From contig NZ_JBHTKR010000001.1 of assembly GCF_042678485.1 (NCBI RefSeq), positions 558,001-622,000 on the forward strand: a stretch of DNA of 64,000 nucleotides, given 5' to 3'. Below the pieces are notes generated by a model. That model did not search any database. It worked only from the letters and a program-made list of their open reading frames with translations, and was not told where the DNA came from. The translations under genes were made by a program, and so were the position numbers. The DNA comes from Seohaeicola saemankumensis. Lineage in GTDB: Bacteria; Pseudomonadota; Alphaproteobacteria; Rhodobacterales; Rhodobacteraceae. This document shows, one piece after another, positions 43,354-51,902 of the stretch; position 1 is the first letter of the stretch, and every line of letters starts with the position of its first letter.

Positions 43354-44793
43354 ATGATCCAGGCTGATCTGACCATTATCCTGCCGGAAATCCTGCTGTC
43401 GCTCTATGCGATGGCGGCGCTGCTGTTCGGGGTCTATACCGGCAAGGACAAGGTCGCGCCGTTGCTGACATGGACGACCTCGGGCGCTTTCGTGCTGCTG
43501 GCCGCGTGGATCGGGCTGAATGGCGAAGGGTCCAACGTGGCCTTCAGTGGCATGTTCCACGATGACGCCTTTGCCCGTTTCGCCAAGGTCACCATCCTGC
43601 TGTCGGCTGCCGCCGTGCTGCTGATGAGCCAGGACTACATGGAACGGCGCGGGCTGCTGCGCTTCGAATATCCCATTCTGGTATCGCTCAGCGTTGTCGG
43701 CATGATGGTGATGGTCAGCGCGGGCGACCTGATGGCGCTTTACATGGGGCTGGAGCTGCAATCGCTGGCGCTTTACGTCATCGCGTCCTTGCGGCGTGAC
43801 AGCCTGAAATCGACCGAGGCGGGCCTGAAGTACTTCATCCTGGGCGCACTGTCCTCGGGGTTGCTGCTTTATGGCGCCTCGCTGGTTTATGGCTATGCGG
43901 GCACAACGCTGTTTTCGGGCATCATCGCCGCGGCGGGCGAGGGGCAGATGTCGCTTGGCCTGCTGTTCGGCCTGGTCTTCGTGATGTCGGGCCTGGCCTT
44001 CAAGGTCTCGGCCGTGCCCTTCCACATGTGGACACCGGACGTCTATGAAGGCTCGCCCACGCCAGTCACCGCCTTCTTCGCGACCGCCCCCAAGATGGCC
44101 GCGATGGCCCTTTTTGCGCGGGTGCTGCATGACGCCTTTGGCGGGGCGACGGCGGATTGGCAGCAGATCCTTGCGCTGTTGTCGGTGCTGTCGATGTTCC
44201 TGGGCGCGATTGCCGCAATCGGGCAGCGCAATATCAAGCGCCTGATGGCCTTCTCGTCGATTGCCCATATGGGCTATGCGCTGATGGGTCTGGCCGCAGG
44301 CACCGTGTTCGGCGTGCAGGCGATGCTGGTCTACATGGCGATCTACGTGACAATGAATGTCGGCACCTTTGCCTTTATCCTGTCGATGGAAAAGGACGGC
44401 CAGCCCGTCACCGACATCGCCGCGCTGAACATGTATGCCAAGCGCGAGCCGGGTCGCGCGCTGGCCATGCTGATCCTGCTGTTCAGCCTTGCGGGCGTGC
44501 CGCCGCTGGTCGGCTTCTTCGGCAAGTTCTACGTGCTGCGCGCCGCCTATGACGCGGGCCTGGCCTGGCTGGCGATTGCCGGTGTGATCGCCTCGGTGAT
44601 CGGGGCCTTCTATTACCTGCGGATCGTCTTCTACATGTATTTCGGCGATGAGGGCGAGGAACTGGACGGCGGCAAATCCCCGGTGCTCTGGGCCTTCCTG
44701 ATGGCTTCGGCGGCGGCGATGCTGTTCGGTGTGGTCAACCTGTTCGGGATCGAAGGCGCGGCGGCCGCCGCTGCGGCCACGCTTGTCAACTGA
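43354..44793 (+). CDS. nuoN: NADH-quinone oxidoreductase subunit N
   Basis: A 479-residue antiporter-like membrane subunit. YMGLELQSLALYVIAS (channel Glu), FHMWTPDVYEGSPTPVTAF and RLMAFSSIAHMGYALMG are typical. A short Ala-rich C-terminal tail follows the last helix. The final codons overlap the likely birA start. Confidence 0.97.
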   Translation: MIQADLTIILPEILLSLYAMAALLFGVYTGKDKVAPLLTWTTSGAFVLLAAWIGLNGEGSNVAFSGMFHDDAFARFAKVTILLSAAAVLLMSQDYMERRGLLRFEYPILVSLSVVGMMVMVSAGDLMALYMGLELQSLALYVIASLRRDSLKSTEAGLKYFILGALSSGLLLYGASLVYGYAGTTLFSGIIAAAGEGQMSLGLLFGLVFVMSGLAFKVSAVPFHMWTPDVYEGSPTPVTAFFATAPKMAAMALFARVLHDAFGGATADWQQILALLSVLSMFLGAIAAIGQRNIKRLMAFSSIAHMGYALMGLAAGTVFGVQAMLVYMAIYVTMNVGTFAFILSMEKDGQPVTDIAALNMYAKREPGRALAMLILLFSLAGVPPLVGFFGKFYVLRAAYDAGLAWLAIAGVIASVIGAFYYLRIVFYMYFGDEGEELDGGKSPVLWAFLMASAAAMLFGVVNLFGIEGAAAAAAATLVN

Positions 44794-45544
44794 CGCGCAG
44801 TCTGCGGGCTGGCCACAGGGCACGGCCCGCGTTGTGCTGCCAGAGGTGGACAGCACCCTGAACGAGGCCGCGCGCCGCTTTGGCGATCTGCGCGGCCCGA
44901 CCTGGATCCTGGCGCTGCACCAGACGGCGGCGCGCGGGCGGCGGGGGCGCGAATGGCGCCATCCGGCTGGCAATTTCGCTGCAACACTGGTTCTGCCCGG
45001 TCCAATCGCGCCGGCCACAGCGGCGCTGCGGTCTTTCGTGGCCTCGCTGGCGCTGCATGATGCCTTTGCCGCGGTGACCGGACGCGCGGGCAGTTTCGCG
45101 CTGAAATGGCCCAATGACGTTCTGTTGAACGGGGGCAAGGTGGCGGGCATCCTGCTGGAAACCATCGGGCCTCGTGGGGATGCGCTGTCGATCGGGATCG
45201 GTGTCAACCTGGCGCAGGCACCGGGGGCCGCGCAGGTGGAAGCGGGCGCGCTGCGGCCTGTGTCGCTGCTGTCGGAAACCGGCGCATCGGTCACGCCCGA
45301 AGAATTCCTGGACCTGCTGGCCCCGGCCTTCGCCCGCCATGAGGCGCAGTTTGCCACCTATGGCTTTGCCCCGATCCGCACCGCATGGATGGATCGCGCC
45401 GCGCGCCGGGGCGAGGTGATCACCGCCCGCCTTCCGGGCGAAGAGGTGACAGGCCGCTTCGATACGGTGGACGAGCAGGGTCAACTTGTCCTATCAACGC
45501 CGCAAGGCCCGCGCCGCATCGCTGCGGCCGATGTGTTCTTCTGA
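44783..45544 (+). CDS. birA: Biotin--[acetyl-CoA-carboxylase] ligase, without DNA-binding domain
   Basis: A 253-residue biotin protein ligase that attaches biotin to carboxylase carrier domains. ARGRRGREWRHPAGNFAATL binds biotinyl-AMP, LKWPNDVLLNGGKVAGILLE is the lipoate/biotin-ligase core, and a small C-terminal beta domain follows. There is no N-terminal helix-turn-helix, so it cannot act as the BirA repressor. The start is uncertain: the TTG at 44783 (11 bases inside nuoN) gives a normal N-terminus, but no ribosome binding site is visible. Targets in this window include the MCC alpha subunit at 22363. Confidence 0.88.
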   Translation: MSTDAQSAGWPQGTARVVLPEVDSTLNEAARRFGDLRGPTWILALHQTAARGRRGREWRHPAGNFAATLVLPGPIAPATAALRSFVASLALHDAFAAVTGRAGSFALKWPNDVLLNGGKVAGILLETIGPRGDALSIGIGVNLAQAPGAAQVEAGALRPVSLLSETGASVTPEEFLDLLAPAFARHEAQFATYGFAPIRTAWMDRAARRGEVITARLPGEEVTGRFDTVDEQGQLVLSTPQGPRRIAAADVFF

Positions 45545-45555
45545 GGATTGCTGAC

Positions 45556-46335
45556 ATGCTTCTGGCCATCGACTGTGGCAATACAAATACTGTTTTCTCG
45601 ATCTGGAACGGCACCCGCATCCTCTGCACGCTCAGGACATCGACCGAGCATCAGCGCACGGCGGACCAGTATTACGTCTGGCTCAGCACGCTGCTGGCCC
45701 ATAACAAGATCCCGATGGATATCAACGCGGTCATCATCTCGTCCACGGTGCCGCGCGTGGTGTTCAATCTGCGGGTTCTGGCGGATCGCTATTTCGCCTG
45801 TAGGCCCCTTGTGGTGGGGCGTCCCGACTGCCTGCTGCCGGTGGCGCCCCGCGTCGATGCGGGCACGCGCCCCGGTCCCGATCGTCTGGCCAATGCGGTT
45901 GCGGCCTTCGACCGGCATGGCGGCAACGTGGTGGTCGTGGATTTCGGCACCGCCACCAATTTCGATGTCGTCTCCGATGATGGGGCCTATGTCGGCGGCG
46001 TGATCGCGCCGGGCGTGAACCTCAGCCTTGAGGCATTGCATGCCGGGGCGGCGGCCCTGCCGCATGTGGATATCAGCCAACCCGAGAAGGTGATCGGCAC
46101 GAATACGGTCGCCTGCATTCAATCCGGCGTGTTCTGGGGATATATCGGCTTGATTGATGGGCTGATCGCCCGCATCAAGGCCGAATACGGCGCACCGATG
46201 AAGGTGATCGGCACCGGCGGGCTGGCGCCGCTGTTTGCCCAGGCCGAAAACCTGTTCGACACGATCGAAGACGATCTGACCATTCATGGCCTGACGGTCA
46301 TTCACAAATACAACAAGGACCAAGGCAACATATGA
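45556..46335 (+). CDS. coaX: Type III pantothenate kinase
   Basis: A 259-residue ASKHA-fold kinase that phosphorylates pantothenate, the first step of CoA synthesis. LLAIDCGNTNTVFSIW is the phosphate-1 motif, RPGPDRLANAVAA and VVVDFGTATNFDVV follow, and APGVNLSLEAL and GTGGLAPL complete the site. GAGG precedes the ATG. The stop overlaps the rnj start by four bases. Confidence 0.95.
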   Translation: MLLAIDCGNTNTVFSIWNGTRILCTLRTSTEHQRTADQYYVWLSTLLAHNKIPMDINAVIISSTVPRVVFNLRVLADRYFACRPLVVGRPDCLLPVAPRVDAGTRPGPDRLANAVAAFDRHGGNVVVVDFGTATNFDVVSDDGAYVGGVIAPGVNLSLEALHAGAAALPHVDISQPEKVIGTNTVACIQSGVFWGYIGLIDGLIARIKAEYGAPMKVIGTGGLAPLFAQAENLFDTIEDDLTIHGLTVIHKYNKDQGNI

Positions 46336-48005
46336 GCAGCAAACGATTGATCTACCTTCCCCTCGGCGGTGCCGGGGAAATCGGGATGAACTGCTATGTC
46401 TACGGATATGGCGCGCCCGATAACGAGCGGCTGATCGTCGTCGACATCGGCGTGGCCTTTCCCGATATGGATGGCACACCGGGCGTTGACCTGATCCTGC
46501 CCGATATCGCCTGGCTGGAAGAACGCAAGACCCGGATCGAGGCGGTGTTCATCACCCATGCCCATGAGGATCACGTCGGCGCCATCGGCCATCTGTTCGA
46601 ACGCTTGGGACAGCCAGCGGTCTATGCGCGTGCCTTCACCTCGAATATCGCGCGGGGCAAGCTGGCCGAATACGGCTATTCCGACAAGGTCGTGAAAACC
46701 GTGTCGAAATGGCCCGAAACCGTGACCGCGGGGCCGTTCACCGTGGGTTTCCTGCCGATCTCGCATTCCATTCCCGAAAGCTCGTCATTGGTGATCGACA
46801 CCCCCGAGGGGCGCGTCATCCACACGGGCGATTTCAAGATCGACCATAACCCGCTGGTGGGCGAGGCCTTCGATCCCGACCTCTGGGCCGAGGTGGCCGC
46901 ACCCGGTGTCAAGGCGCTGATCTGCGACAGCACCAATGTGTTCAACACCCATGAAGGCCGGTCGGAATCCACCCTCGGCCCTGCGATCGTCGAGCTGATC
47001 TCGGCGCAGCGCGGCATGGTCGTGGCGACGACATTCGCCAGCAACGTGGCACGGGTCAAGACCTTGGCCGAAGCGGGCGAGGCGGCAGGTCGGTCGATCT
47101 GCCTGATGGGGCGCGCCATGCGCCGGATGATCGAAGCCTCGGTGGACACCGGGGTTCTGTCGTCCTTTCCCAAGGTTGTCAGCCCCGAAGACGCCATGGC
47201 GATGCCGCGTGACAACGTCATGCTGATCGTCACCGGCAGCCAGGGCGAACGCCGCGCCGCCAGCGCGCAGCTGGCCAATGGCAAGTACCAGGGGGTCGTG
47301 CTGAAGGATGGGGACCTGTTCCTGTTCTCGTCCAAGACGATTCCCGGCAACGAAAAGGGTGTGATCCGCATCATCAACCAGTTCAGCGAAATGGGCGTTG
47401 ACGTGGTCGATGACAGCAATGGCAAGTACCACGTGTCCGGCCATGCCAACCGGCCCGATATCGAATACATGCAAAAGCTGGTCAAGCCGCAGATCGTGAT
47501 CCCGATGCATGGCGAACACCGCCACCTGCGCGAGATGGTCAAGATCGCCAAGGGCAACAGGTTCCAGTCGATCCTGGCCCCGAACGGGATGATGGTCAAC
47601 CTGGGCGGCAACGAACCCAGCGTGGCAGGCTATGTGGAAACCGGGCGCACCTATCTGGACGGGTCCGCGCAGGTGGGCGCGCTGGACGGGGTGGTGCGCG
47701 ATCGTATCCGCATGGCGCTGAACGGGCATGTGACGGTGACCCTGATCCTGGACGACGAGAACGAGCCCCTGGGCGAGCCCTGGTGCGAGATCATGGGGCT
47801 GGCCCAGACGGGACGGTCACGCGCGCCCCTGGTCGAGGTTCTTGAGGCGGATCTGGATCAATTCATCAACCGCGCGTCCGAGGCGACGCTGGCCGATGAC
47901 GACAAGCTGGAACAGCAGCTGAAAAAGATCGTCCGCCAGACAGCGCTGGACGAGATCGGCAAGAAGCCCGAGGTGACAGTGGTCATCAGCCGGCTTAGCG
48001 CCTGA
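46332..48005 (+). CDS. rnj: Ribonuclease J
   Basis: A 557-residue beta-CASP metallo-beta-lactamase RNase with 5'-3' exonuclease and endonuclease activity. FITHAHEDHVGAIGHL carries the two-metal motif, HTGDFKIDH and CDSTN (STNV) follow, and the beta-CASP motifs and HVSGHANRPD complete the site. A C-terminal domain (residues about 460-557) is typical of RNase J. It is the last gene of the nuo-birA-coaX-rnj run and is coupled to coaX (ATGA). Confidence 0.95.
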   Translation: MSSKRLIYLPLGGAGEIGMNCYVYGYGAPDNERLIVVDIGVAFPDMDGTPGVDLILPDIAWLEERKTRIEAVFITHAHEDHVGAIGHLFERLGQPAVYARAFTSNIARGKLAEYGYSDKVVKTVSKWPETVTAGPFTVGFLPISHSIPESSSLVIDTPEGRVIHTGDFKIDHNPLVGEAFDPDLWAEVAAPGVKALICDSTNVFNTHEGRSESTLGPAIVELISAQRGMVVATTFASNVARVKTLAEAGEAAGRSICLMGRAMRRMIEASVDTGVLSSFPKVVSPEDAMAMPRDNVMLIVTGSQGERRAASAQLANGKYQGVVLKDGDLFLFSSKTIPGNEKGVIRIINQFSEMGVDVVDDSNGKYHVSGHANRPDIEYMQKLVKPQIVIPMHGEHRHLREMVKIAKGNRFQSILAPNGMMVNLGGNEPSVAGYVETGRTYLDGSAQVGALDGVVRDRIRMALNGHVTVTLILDDENEPLGEPWCEIMGLAQTGRSRAPLVEVLEADLDQFINRASEATLADDDKLEQQLKKIVRQTALDEIGKKPEVTVVISRLSA

Positions 48006-48007
48006 AG

Positions 48008-48050
48008 AAAAAACCGGCTTGCCCGCGTGATCAATGGGTTACGCGGGCAA
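48008..48050 (-). terminator. Intrinsic terminator of the tetR gene
   Basis: On the minus strand TTGCCCGCGT and ACGCGGGCAA pair perfectly (48019-48028 with 48041-48050) and a six-T run follows at 48013-48008. The stem includes the last tetR codons and the stop codon lies in the loop, so the terminator begins inside the gene. It may also slow transcripts arriving from rnj. Confidence 0.7.
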
Positions 48051-48636
48051 AGACCTTGCGAAAGAACGCCTCGCGTTCCACTTGCGTCATCGCCTGCACC
48101 CTGTGCATCCGCCCCGAGAGCAGCAGTGACGCGAACCCGTGCACCATGCTCCAGCTGGCCATGACATCGGCCATGGCGTCCTGATCGTCATAGGGCGAGA
48201 CACCGCGCAGGCGGGCAATATCGCGGGCCAGATGATCGAAAGCGGCGGCAGACGCCTTTTCAAGATCCGGGTCACAGGTATCAACCCGGTCTGATCCGAA
48301 CATCAGCTTGAACAGCGCCGGGGCGGCAAGGGTGAAATCCAGATAGCCCAGCCCCGAGGCGGTCAATAGCGCTTCGGGATCATCGCTGGCGCAAGCCGCC
48401 TGTCGCGCTTGCATCGCGGCCAGGAAACGTCGGAACCCTGCGGTGGCCATCGCCGCCAGCAACCCTTGCGTATCACCGAAGTGATGCGCCGGGGCCGAGT
48501 GGCTGACACCGACCTCGCGCGCGACGCGGCGCAGGGAAAACCCTTCGACCCCGGTTTCCGCCAGCACGGATTCGGCGGCGGCCAGAAGGGCCGCGCGCAG
48601 GTCTCCGTGATGGTAGGCTGTCTTTTCTTCCGTCAT
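48031..48636 (-). CDS. TetR/AcrR family transcriptional regulator
   Basis: A 201-residue regulator. The N-terminal helix-turn-helix is seen in GVEGFSLRRVAREVGVSHSAPAHHFGDTQGLL (about residues 29-60), and the C-terminal ligand domain contains WSMVHGFASLLLSGRM, of the WHG type. AAGGGG precedes the ATG. It is divergent from the ABA4-like gene with three operator-like palindromes between them, so it likely represses both itself and the membrane-protein pair. The inducer is unknown. Confidence 0.92.
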   Translation of the reverse strand: MTEEKTAYHHGDLRAALLAAAESVLAETGVEGFSLRRVAREVGVSHSAPAHHFGDTQGLLAAMATAGFRRFLAAMQARQAACASDDPEALLTASGLGYLDFTLAAPALFKLMFGSDRVDTCDPDLEKASAAAFDHLARDIARLRGVSPYDDQDAMADVMASWSMVHGFASLLLSGRMHRVQAMTQVEREAFFRKVFARVTH

Positions 48637-48657
48637 TTCATCCCCTTAATCCATCAT

Positions 48658-48728
48658 CTTGACAGCGTCAAGTTATAGTCTTGACAGTGTCCAGATGGAA
48701 ATGACATCTTTATCTTGCCAATGTCCAG
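48658..48728. promoter_or_regulatory. Three TetR-type operator sites and tetR promoter
   Basis: Three 15-bp elements lie in the 104-base divergent gap: CTTGAC-AGC-GTCAAG (48658-48672, perfect), CTTGAC-AGT-GTCCAG (48680-48694, one mismatch) and CTTGCC-AAT-GTCCAG (48714-48728, degenerate). A TATAAC -10 for tetR (minus strand, 48677-48672) lies between the first two; TATAGT at 48674 could serve the plus strand. The arrangement suits cooperative repression of both directions. Confidence 0.6.
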
Positions 48729-48740
48729 ATGAGGTAAGCC

Positions 48741-49178
48741 ATGACCCCTGACAGCCTGTTCCAGATCGCCGGTCCGATCGCCATGATCGGTTGGATCTTT
48801 CTTGCGCTGGCGCCGCTGGCGCCGAAATGGGCCGACCGGATCGGCGGGGTCATCATCCCTGCGATCCTGTCGGTCGGATATACGGCCGTGATCCTGGGGT
48901 ATTGGTGGCAAGGGCAGGGCGGTTTCGACAGTCTGGCCAATGTGATGCTGCTGTTGTCCAACCCCTGGATGGCGCTGGCGGGATGGGTGCATTTTCTGGC
49001 CTTCGATCTGTTCATCGGGGGCTGGATCACGCGTCAGGCACGGCGTGACGGCATCCCGCATCTGGTTGTGCTGCCCTGCCTGCTGCTGACGTTCCTGTTC
49101 GGCCCTGCCGGTCTGATCCTGTTCCTGTCCATCGGCGCCATGCGCCGCCTTGTCACCCCCCGCGAAATCGAGGCTTGA
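48741..49178 (+). CDS. ABA4-like membrane protein (DUF4281 family)
   Basis: A 145-residue protein with four hydrophobic helices. The segment NPWMALAGWVHFLAFDLFIGG with WITRQARRDGIPH and the closing LLTFLFGPAGLILF matches the ABA4/DUF4281 family; plant ABA4 is required for neoxanthin formation, but bacterial members are uncharacterised. GAGG lies seven bases before the ATG. It is divergent from tetR and runs into the 7-TM gene one base after its stop. Confidence 0.82.
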   Translation: MTPDSLFQIAGPIAMIGWIFLALAPLAPKWADRIGGVIIPAILSVGYTAVILGYWWQGQGGFDSLANVMLLLSNPWMALAGWVHFLAFDLFIGGWITRQARRDGIPHLVVLPCLLLTFLFGPAGLILFLSIGAMRRLVTPREIEA

Positions 49179-49179
49179 T

Positions 49180-50022
49180 ATGACCGATGCAACCTTTTCC
49201 CCGCCCATGCCCGCCCTGTCCTTGCGCGGGATGATCCCCGCCCTGTTCGGACCCGATCCGCGCCTTGCCGTGCTTGGGGCTGTCCTGCTGTGCAGCATGA
49301 TCCCGACCGGTCTTGCGATGCTGATTGATCCGCGCCTGTTTCAAGGCGAAAGCATCTGGCTGAAACCCCTGAAGTTCGAATTCGCACTGGCGTTCTACCT
49401 TCTGAGCCTTGCGTTCTTCGCGCGCTTCCTGCCTGCCGGAATGCTTGACCGGCGCGGTTTCAGGATCTTTTCCGCGGTCGTGATCCTTTGCATCCTGGGG
49501 GAAGTGGCCTGGATCGGTGGTGCAGCCATGTTCGGAACCGCCTCGCATTTCAACCTGTCGTCCCCGGTGATGGAGGGGCTTTATGGCCTGATGGGACTGT
49601 TCGCCGTCACGCTGACCTCGGCCAGCCTGGTCTATGGCATCGCGATCTGGCGCAATCCGGCCGGCCTGTCCGATGCGGCGCTGCGCCTGTCCGTGGTGCT
49701 GGGGCTGGTCCTGACATTTCTGCTGACCGTCGTGGTGGCGGGATACATGTCATCGCAGCCGGGGCATCTGGTTGGGGTGCCGATCACCGATGCGCGGGTG
49801 CCGGTCATGGGCTGGTCGCGCGAGGTGGGCGATCTGCGTCTTCCGCATTTCCTGGCGACCCATGCGATGCATGTGATCCCGCTGGCGGGGCTGGTGGCGT
49901 CACGGATGCTGTCCGATGCCGCGGCGCTGCGGGCAGTCTGGGCCGTGTCGGCGGGTTTCGTGCTGGTGACACTTGCAGGTTTTGCCATGGCGATCATGGG
50001 CTTGCCGGTCTTTCCGGTCTGA
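49180..50022 (+). CDS. Seven-helix membrane protein of unknown function
   Basis: A 280-residue protein with about seven transmembrane helices (around residues 28-48, 63-84, 95-118, 128-152, 163-186, 220-240 and 250-272). The loop QGESIWLKPLKFEFALAFYL is polar and probably conserved; FLATHAMHVIPLAGL contains two membrane His that might bind a metal or haem. ATG 49180 follows the ABA4-like stop by one base. Coupling and the tetR operators suggest the two membrane proteins act together. I do not recognise a named function. Confidence 0.75.
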   Translation: MTDATFSPPMPALSLRGMIPALFGPDPRLAVLGAVLLCSMIPTGLAMLIDPRLFQGESIWLKPLKFEFALAFYLLSLAFFARFLPAGMLDRRGFRIFSAVVILCILGEVAWIGGAAMFGTASHFNLSSPVMEGLYGLMGLFAVTLTSASLVYGIAIWRNPAGLSDAALRLSVVLGLVLTFLLTVVVAGYMSSQPGHLVGVPITDARVPVMGWSREVGDLRLPHFLATHAMHVIPLAGLVASRMLSDAAALRAVWAVSAGFVLVTLAGFAMAIMGLPVFPV

Positions 50023-50046
50023 TCTGCGCCGGGGCTGCACAAGAAA

Positions 50047-50075
50047 AAACCCGCACCGGGGAACGGTGCGGGTTT
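50047..50075. terminator. Bidirectional intrinsic terminator
   Basis: AAACCCGCACCG and CGGTGCGGGTTT form a perfect 12-bp stem around a five-base loop, with A-run on the left and T-run on the right. It lies between the convergent 7-TM and helicase genes and can stop both. Confidence 0.88.
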
Positions 50076-50099
50076 CTGTCTGCGGATCTGGTTGGCCGA

Positions 50100-51740
50100 T
50101 CAGACCGTGCGCCGCTCGTCAAAGCTTAGCGCGATGAAGCTGGGCAGGTGGTCGCCCATGCCGACAACCTTGGGGCCGTTGTCGCGCCCCGAATCGCGTC
50201 CCTGACCGCCACGCGGCCGATCACGCCGATCGTCCGAGCGTCCCTCAGGCGCACGGTCCTCGCGCGGCTTTGCGTCGCGCGAACGGTCGTCGCGGGGTTT
50301 GTCGTTGCGGGCGCGGTCGTCACGGGGACGATCTTCACGGGGACGGTCATCGCGAGGACGATCTTCACGGGGTCGATCTTCGCGCGGCTTCTCATCCCGG
50401 GGACGGTCATCGCGCGGTTTCTCGTCGCGCGGTTTCTCCTCGCGGCGGGTTTCGATCTGCGCGTCTTCCGGCTTGTCCTTGGGTGCGGGTTTGTCACCCG
50501 AACGTCCGCGTGAGGACCGCGAGCGGCTGCGCGAGGATGATGTCCGCGCCTCGCCCTCGGCCTCATCGTCGCTTGCAGGCATGATCACGCCATCCAGCGG
50601 ATTGGCCAGGCGCGGGATCTCGGTCTGGATCAGGCGTTCCACATCTGCGAAATTCTTGTCGTCACGCCCGGTGCAGATCATGATCGCGGTGCCGCTGCGC
50701 CCGGCGCGCCCGGTGCGGCCGATGCGGTGCACATAGTCTTCGGCATGGCTGGGCACGTCGAAGTTGAACACATGGCTGACGTTGGGAATGTCCAGGCCAC
50801 GCGCGGCCACGTCGGATGCCACCAGAAAGCGCAGCGTGCCATCGCGGAACCCATCCAGCGTACGCATGCGCTGCGACTGTTCCAGATCGCCATGGATCGG
50901 GGCCGCGTCATAGCCGTATTTCTTCAGCGATTTCGCGACGATATCCACATCCGTCTTGCGGTTGCAGAAGATGATCGCGTTCTTGCACTTCTCGCCTTCG
51001 GCGTCGATCAGGGCCCGCAGAAGCTGTCGCTTTTCGCTGGCTTCGCGATCCTTGCGGCTGGCCTTGAACATGACCACGCCCTGCGTGATCGTGGTCGAGG
51101 CGCTGGCCTGGCGCGCCACTTCGATCCGCTCGGGGGCGGACAGGAAGGTGTTGGTGATCCGCTCGATCTCGGGCGCCATGGTGGCGCTGAAGAACAGGGT
51201 CTGACGGGTGAAGGGCGTCAGGCTGAAGATCCGCTCGATATCGGGGATGAAGCCCATGTCCAGCATCCGGTCGGCTTCGTCCACGACCATGATCTGCACG
51301 CCGGTCAGCAGCAGCTTGCCGCGTTCGAAATGATCCAGCAGACGGCCCGGCGTCGCGATCAGCACGTCGACACCACGGTCGATCAGCTGATCCTGTTCCT
51401 TGAAGGAGACGCCGCCGATCAGCAGCGCTTTGGTCAGCTTGTGATACTTGGTGTAGGTGTCGAAGTTTTCGGCCACCTGGGCCGCCAGTTCGCGGGTCGG
51501 GCACAACACCAGGCTGCGCGGCATGCGGGCGCGCGCGCGGCCCTTGGCCAGCAGCGTGATCATCGGCAGCGTGAAGCTGGCGGTCTTGCCGGTTCCGGTC
51601 TGGGCGATTCCCAGAACGTCACGGCCTTCCAGGGCGGGCGGAATCGCCCCGGCCTGAATGGGGGTAGGGGTTTCATACCCCGCGTCCTCAATCGCCTTGA
51701 GGACCTTGGGGTCGAGTTTGAGATCAGAGAATTTTATCAT
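50100..51740 (-). CDS. DEAD-box ATP-dependent RNA helicase with Arg/Asp-rich repeat tail
   Basis: A 546-residue RhlE/CsdA-like helicase. Motif Q (GYETPTPIQAGAIPPAL), motif I AQTGTGKTASF, DEAD box VVDEADRMLDMG, SAT (FFSATMAPE) and HRIGRTGRAGRSG are complete. From about residue 395 the protein becomes charged: a Ser/Arg stretch, then 13 tandem five-residue units of the type (D/E)(K/R)PR(D/E), ending with a basic-glycine segment and a short conserved C-terminus. Such tails bind RNA loosely and may support phase separation. A hairpin sits directly before the start codon. The gene ends at the shared terminator. Confidence 0.94.
   Translation of the reverse strand: MIKFSDLKLDPKVLKAIEDAGYETPTPIQAGAIPPALEGRDVLGIAQTGTGKTASFTLPMITLLAKGRARARMPRSLVLCPTRELAAQVAENFDTYTKYHKLTKALLIGGVSFKEQDQLIDRGVDVLIATPGRLLDHFERGKLLLTGVQIMVVDEADRMLDMGFIPDIERIFSLTPFTRQTLFFSATMAPEIERITNTFLSAPERIEVARQASASTTITQGVVMFKASRKDREASEKRQLLRALIDAEGEKCKNAIIFCNRKTDVDIVAKSLKKYGYDAAPIHGDLEQSQRMRTLDGFRDGTLRFLVASDVAARGLDIPNVSHVFNFDVPSHAEDYVHRIGRTGRAGRSGTAIMICTGRDDKNFADVERLIQTEIPRLANPLDGVIMPASDDEAEGEARTSSSRSRSRSSRGRSGDKPAPKDKPEDAQIETRREEKPRDEKPRDDRPRDEKPREDRPREDRPRDDRPREDRPRDDRARNDKPRDDRSRDAKPREDRAPEGRSDDRRDRPRGGQGRDSGRDNGPKVVGMGDHLPSFIALSFDERRTV
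50244..50438 (-). repeat. Tandem 15-bp repeats encoding the helicase tail
   Basis: Thirteen imperfect 15-base units, each encoding (D/E/A)(K/R)(P/A/S)R(D/E/N) or close variants. They form a direct repeat within the helicase gene, a likely site of length variation between strains. Confidence 0.85.
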
Positions 51741-51745
51741 GTGTA

Positions 51746-51760
51746 TCCGTTGATAACGGA
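51746..51760 (-). promoter_or_regulatory. Hairpin masking the helicase ribosome binding site
   Basis: On the minus strand TCCGTT-ATC-AACGGA is a perfect inverted repeat ending five bases before the helicase ATG. Its right arm contains the only Shine-Dalgarno-like bases (GGA), so folding would hide the ribosome site. A protein operator is an alternative reading. Confidence 0.5.
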
Positions 51761-51902
51761 CACGTCACGGCCCGTTGCGTCTGATGGGGGTCGGGCCCCT
51801 CTGGCCCCGTGGTTATCCACATATATGATCCCCGCGCAGGCCATAGCGCAAAGCGCACCTGCGGTCAATGAGAGCAGGGGATCAGGGCGTTGAGCGCATG
51901 AT

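Noticed and set aside
41725..45357. A 1210-codon open frame on the minus strand, antisense to nuoL-nuoM-nuoN and birA
   Set aside because: It mirrors four strongly conserved genes on the other strand and has no recognisable motif; the residues are His/Gln/Arg-rich as expected for antisense of GC-rich coding DNA.
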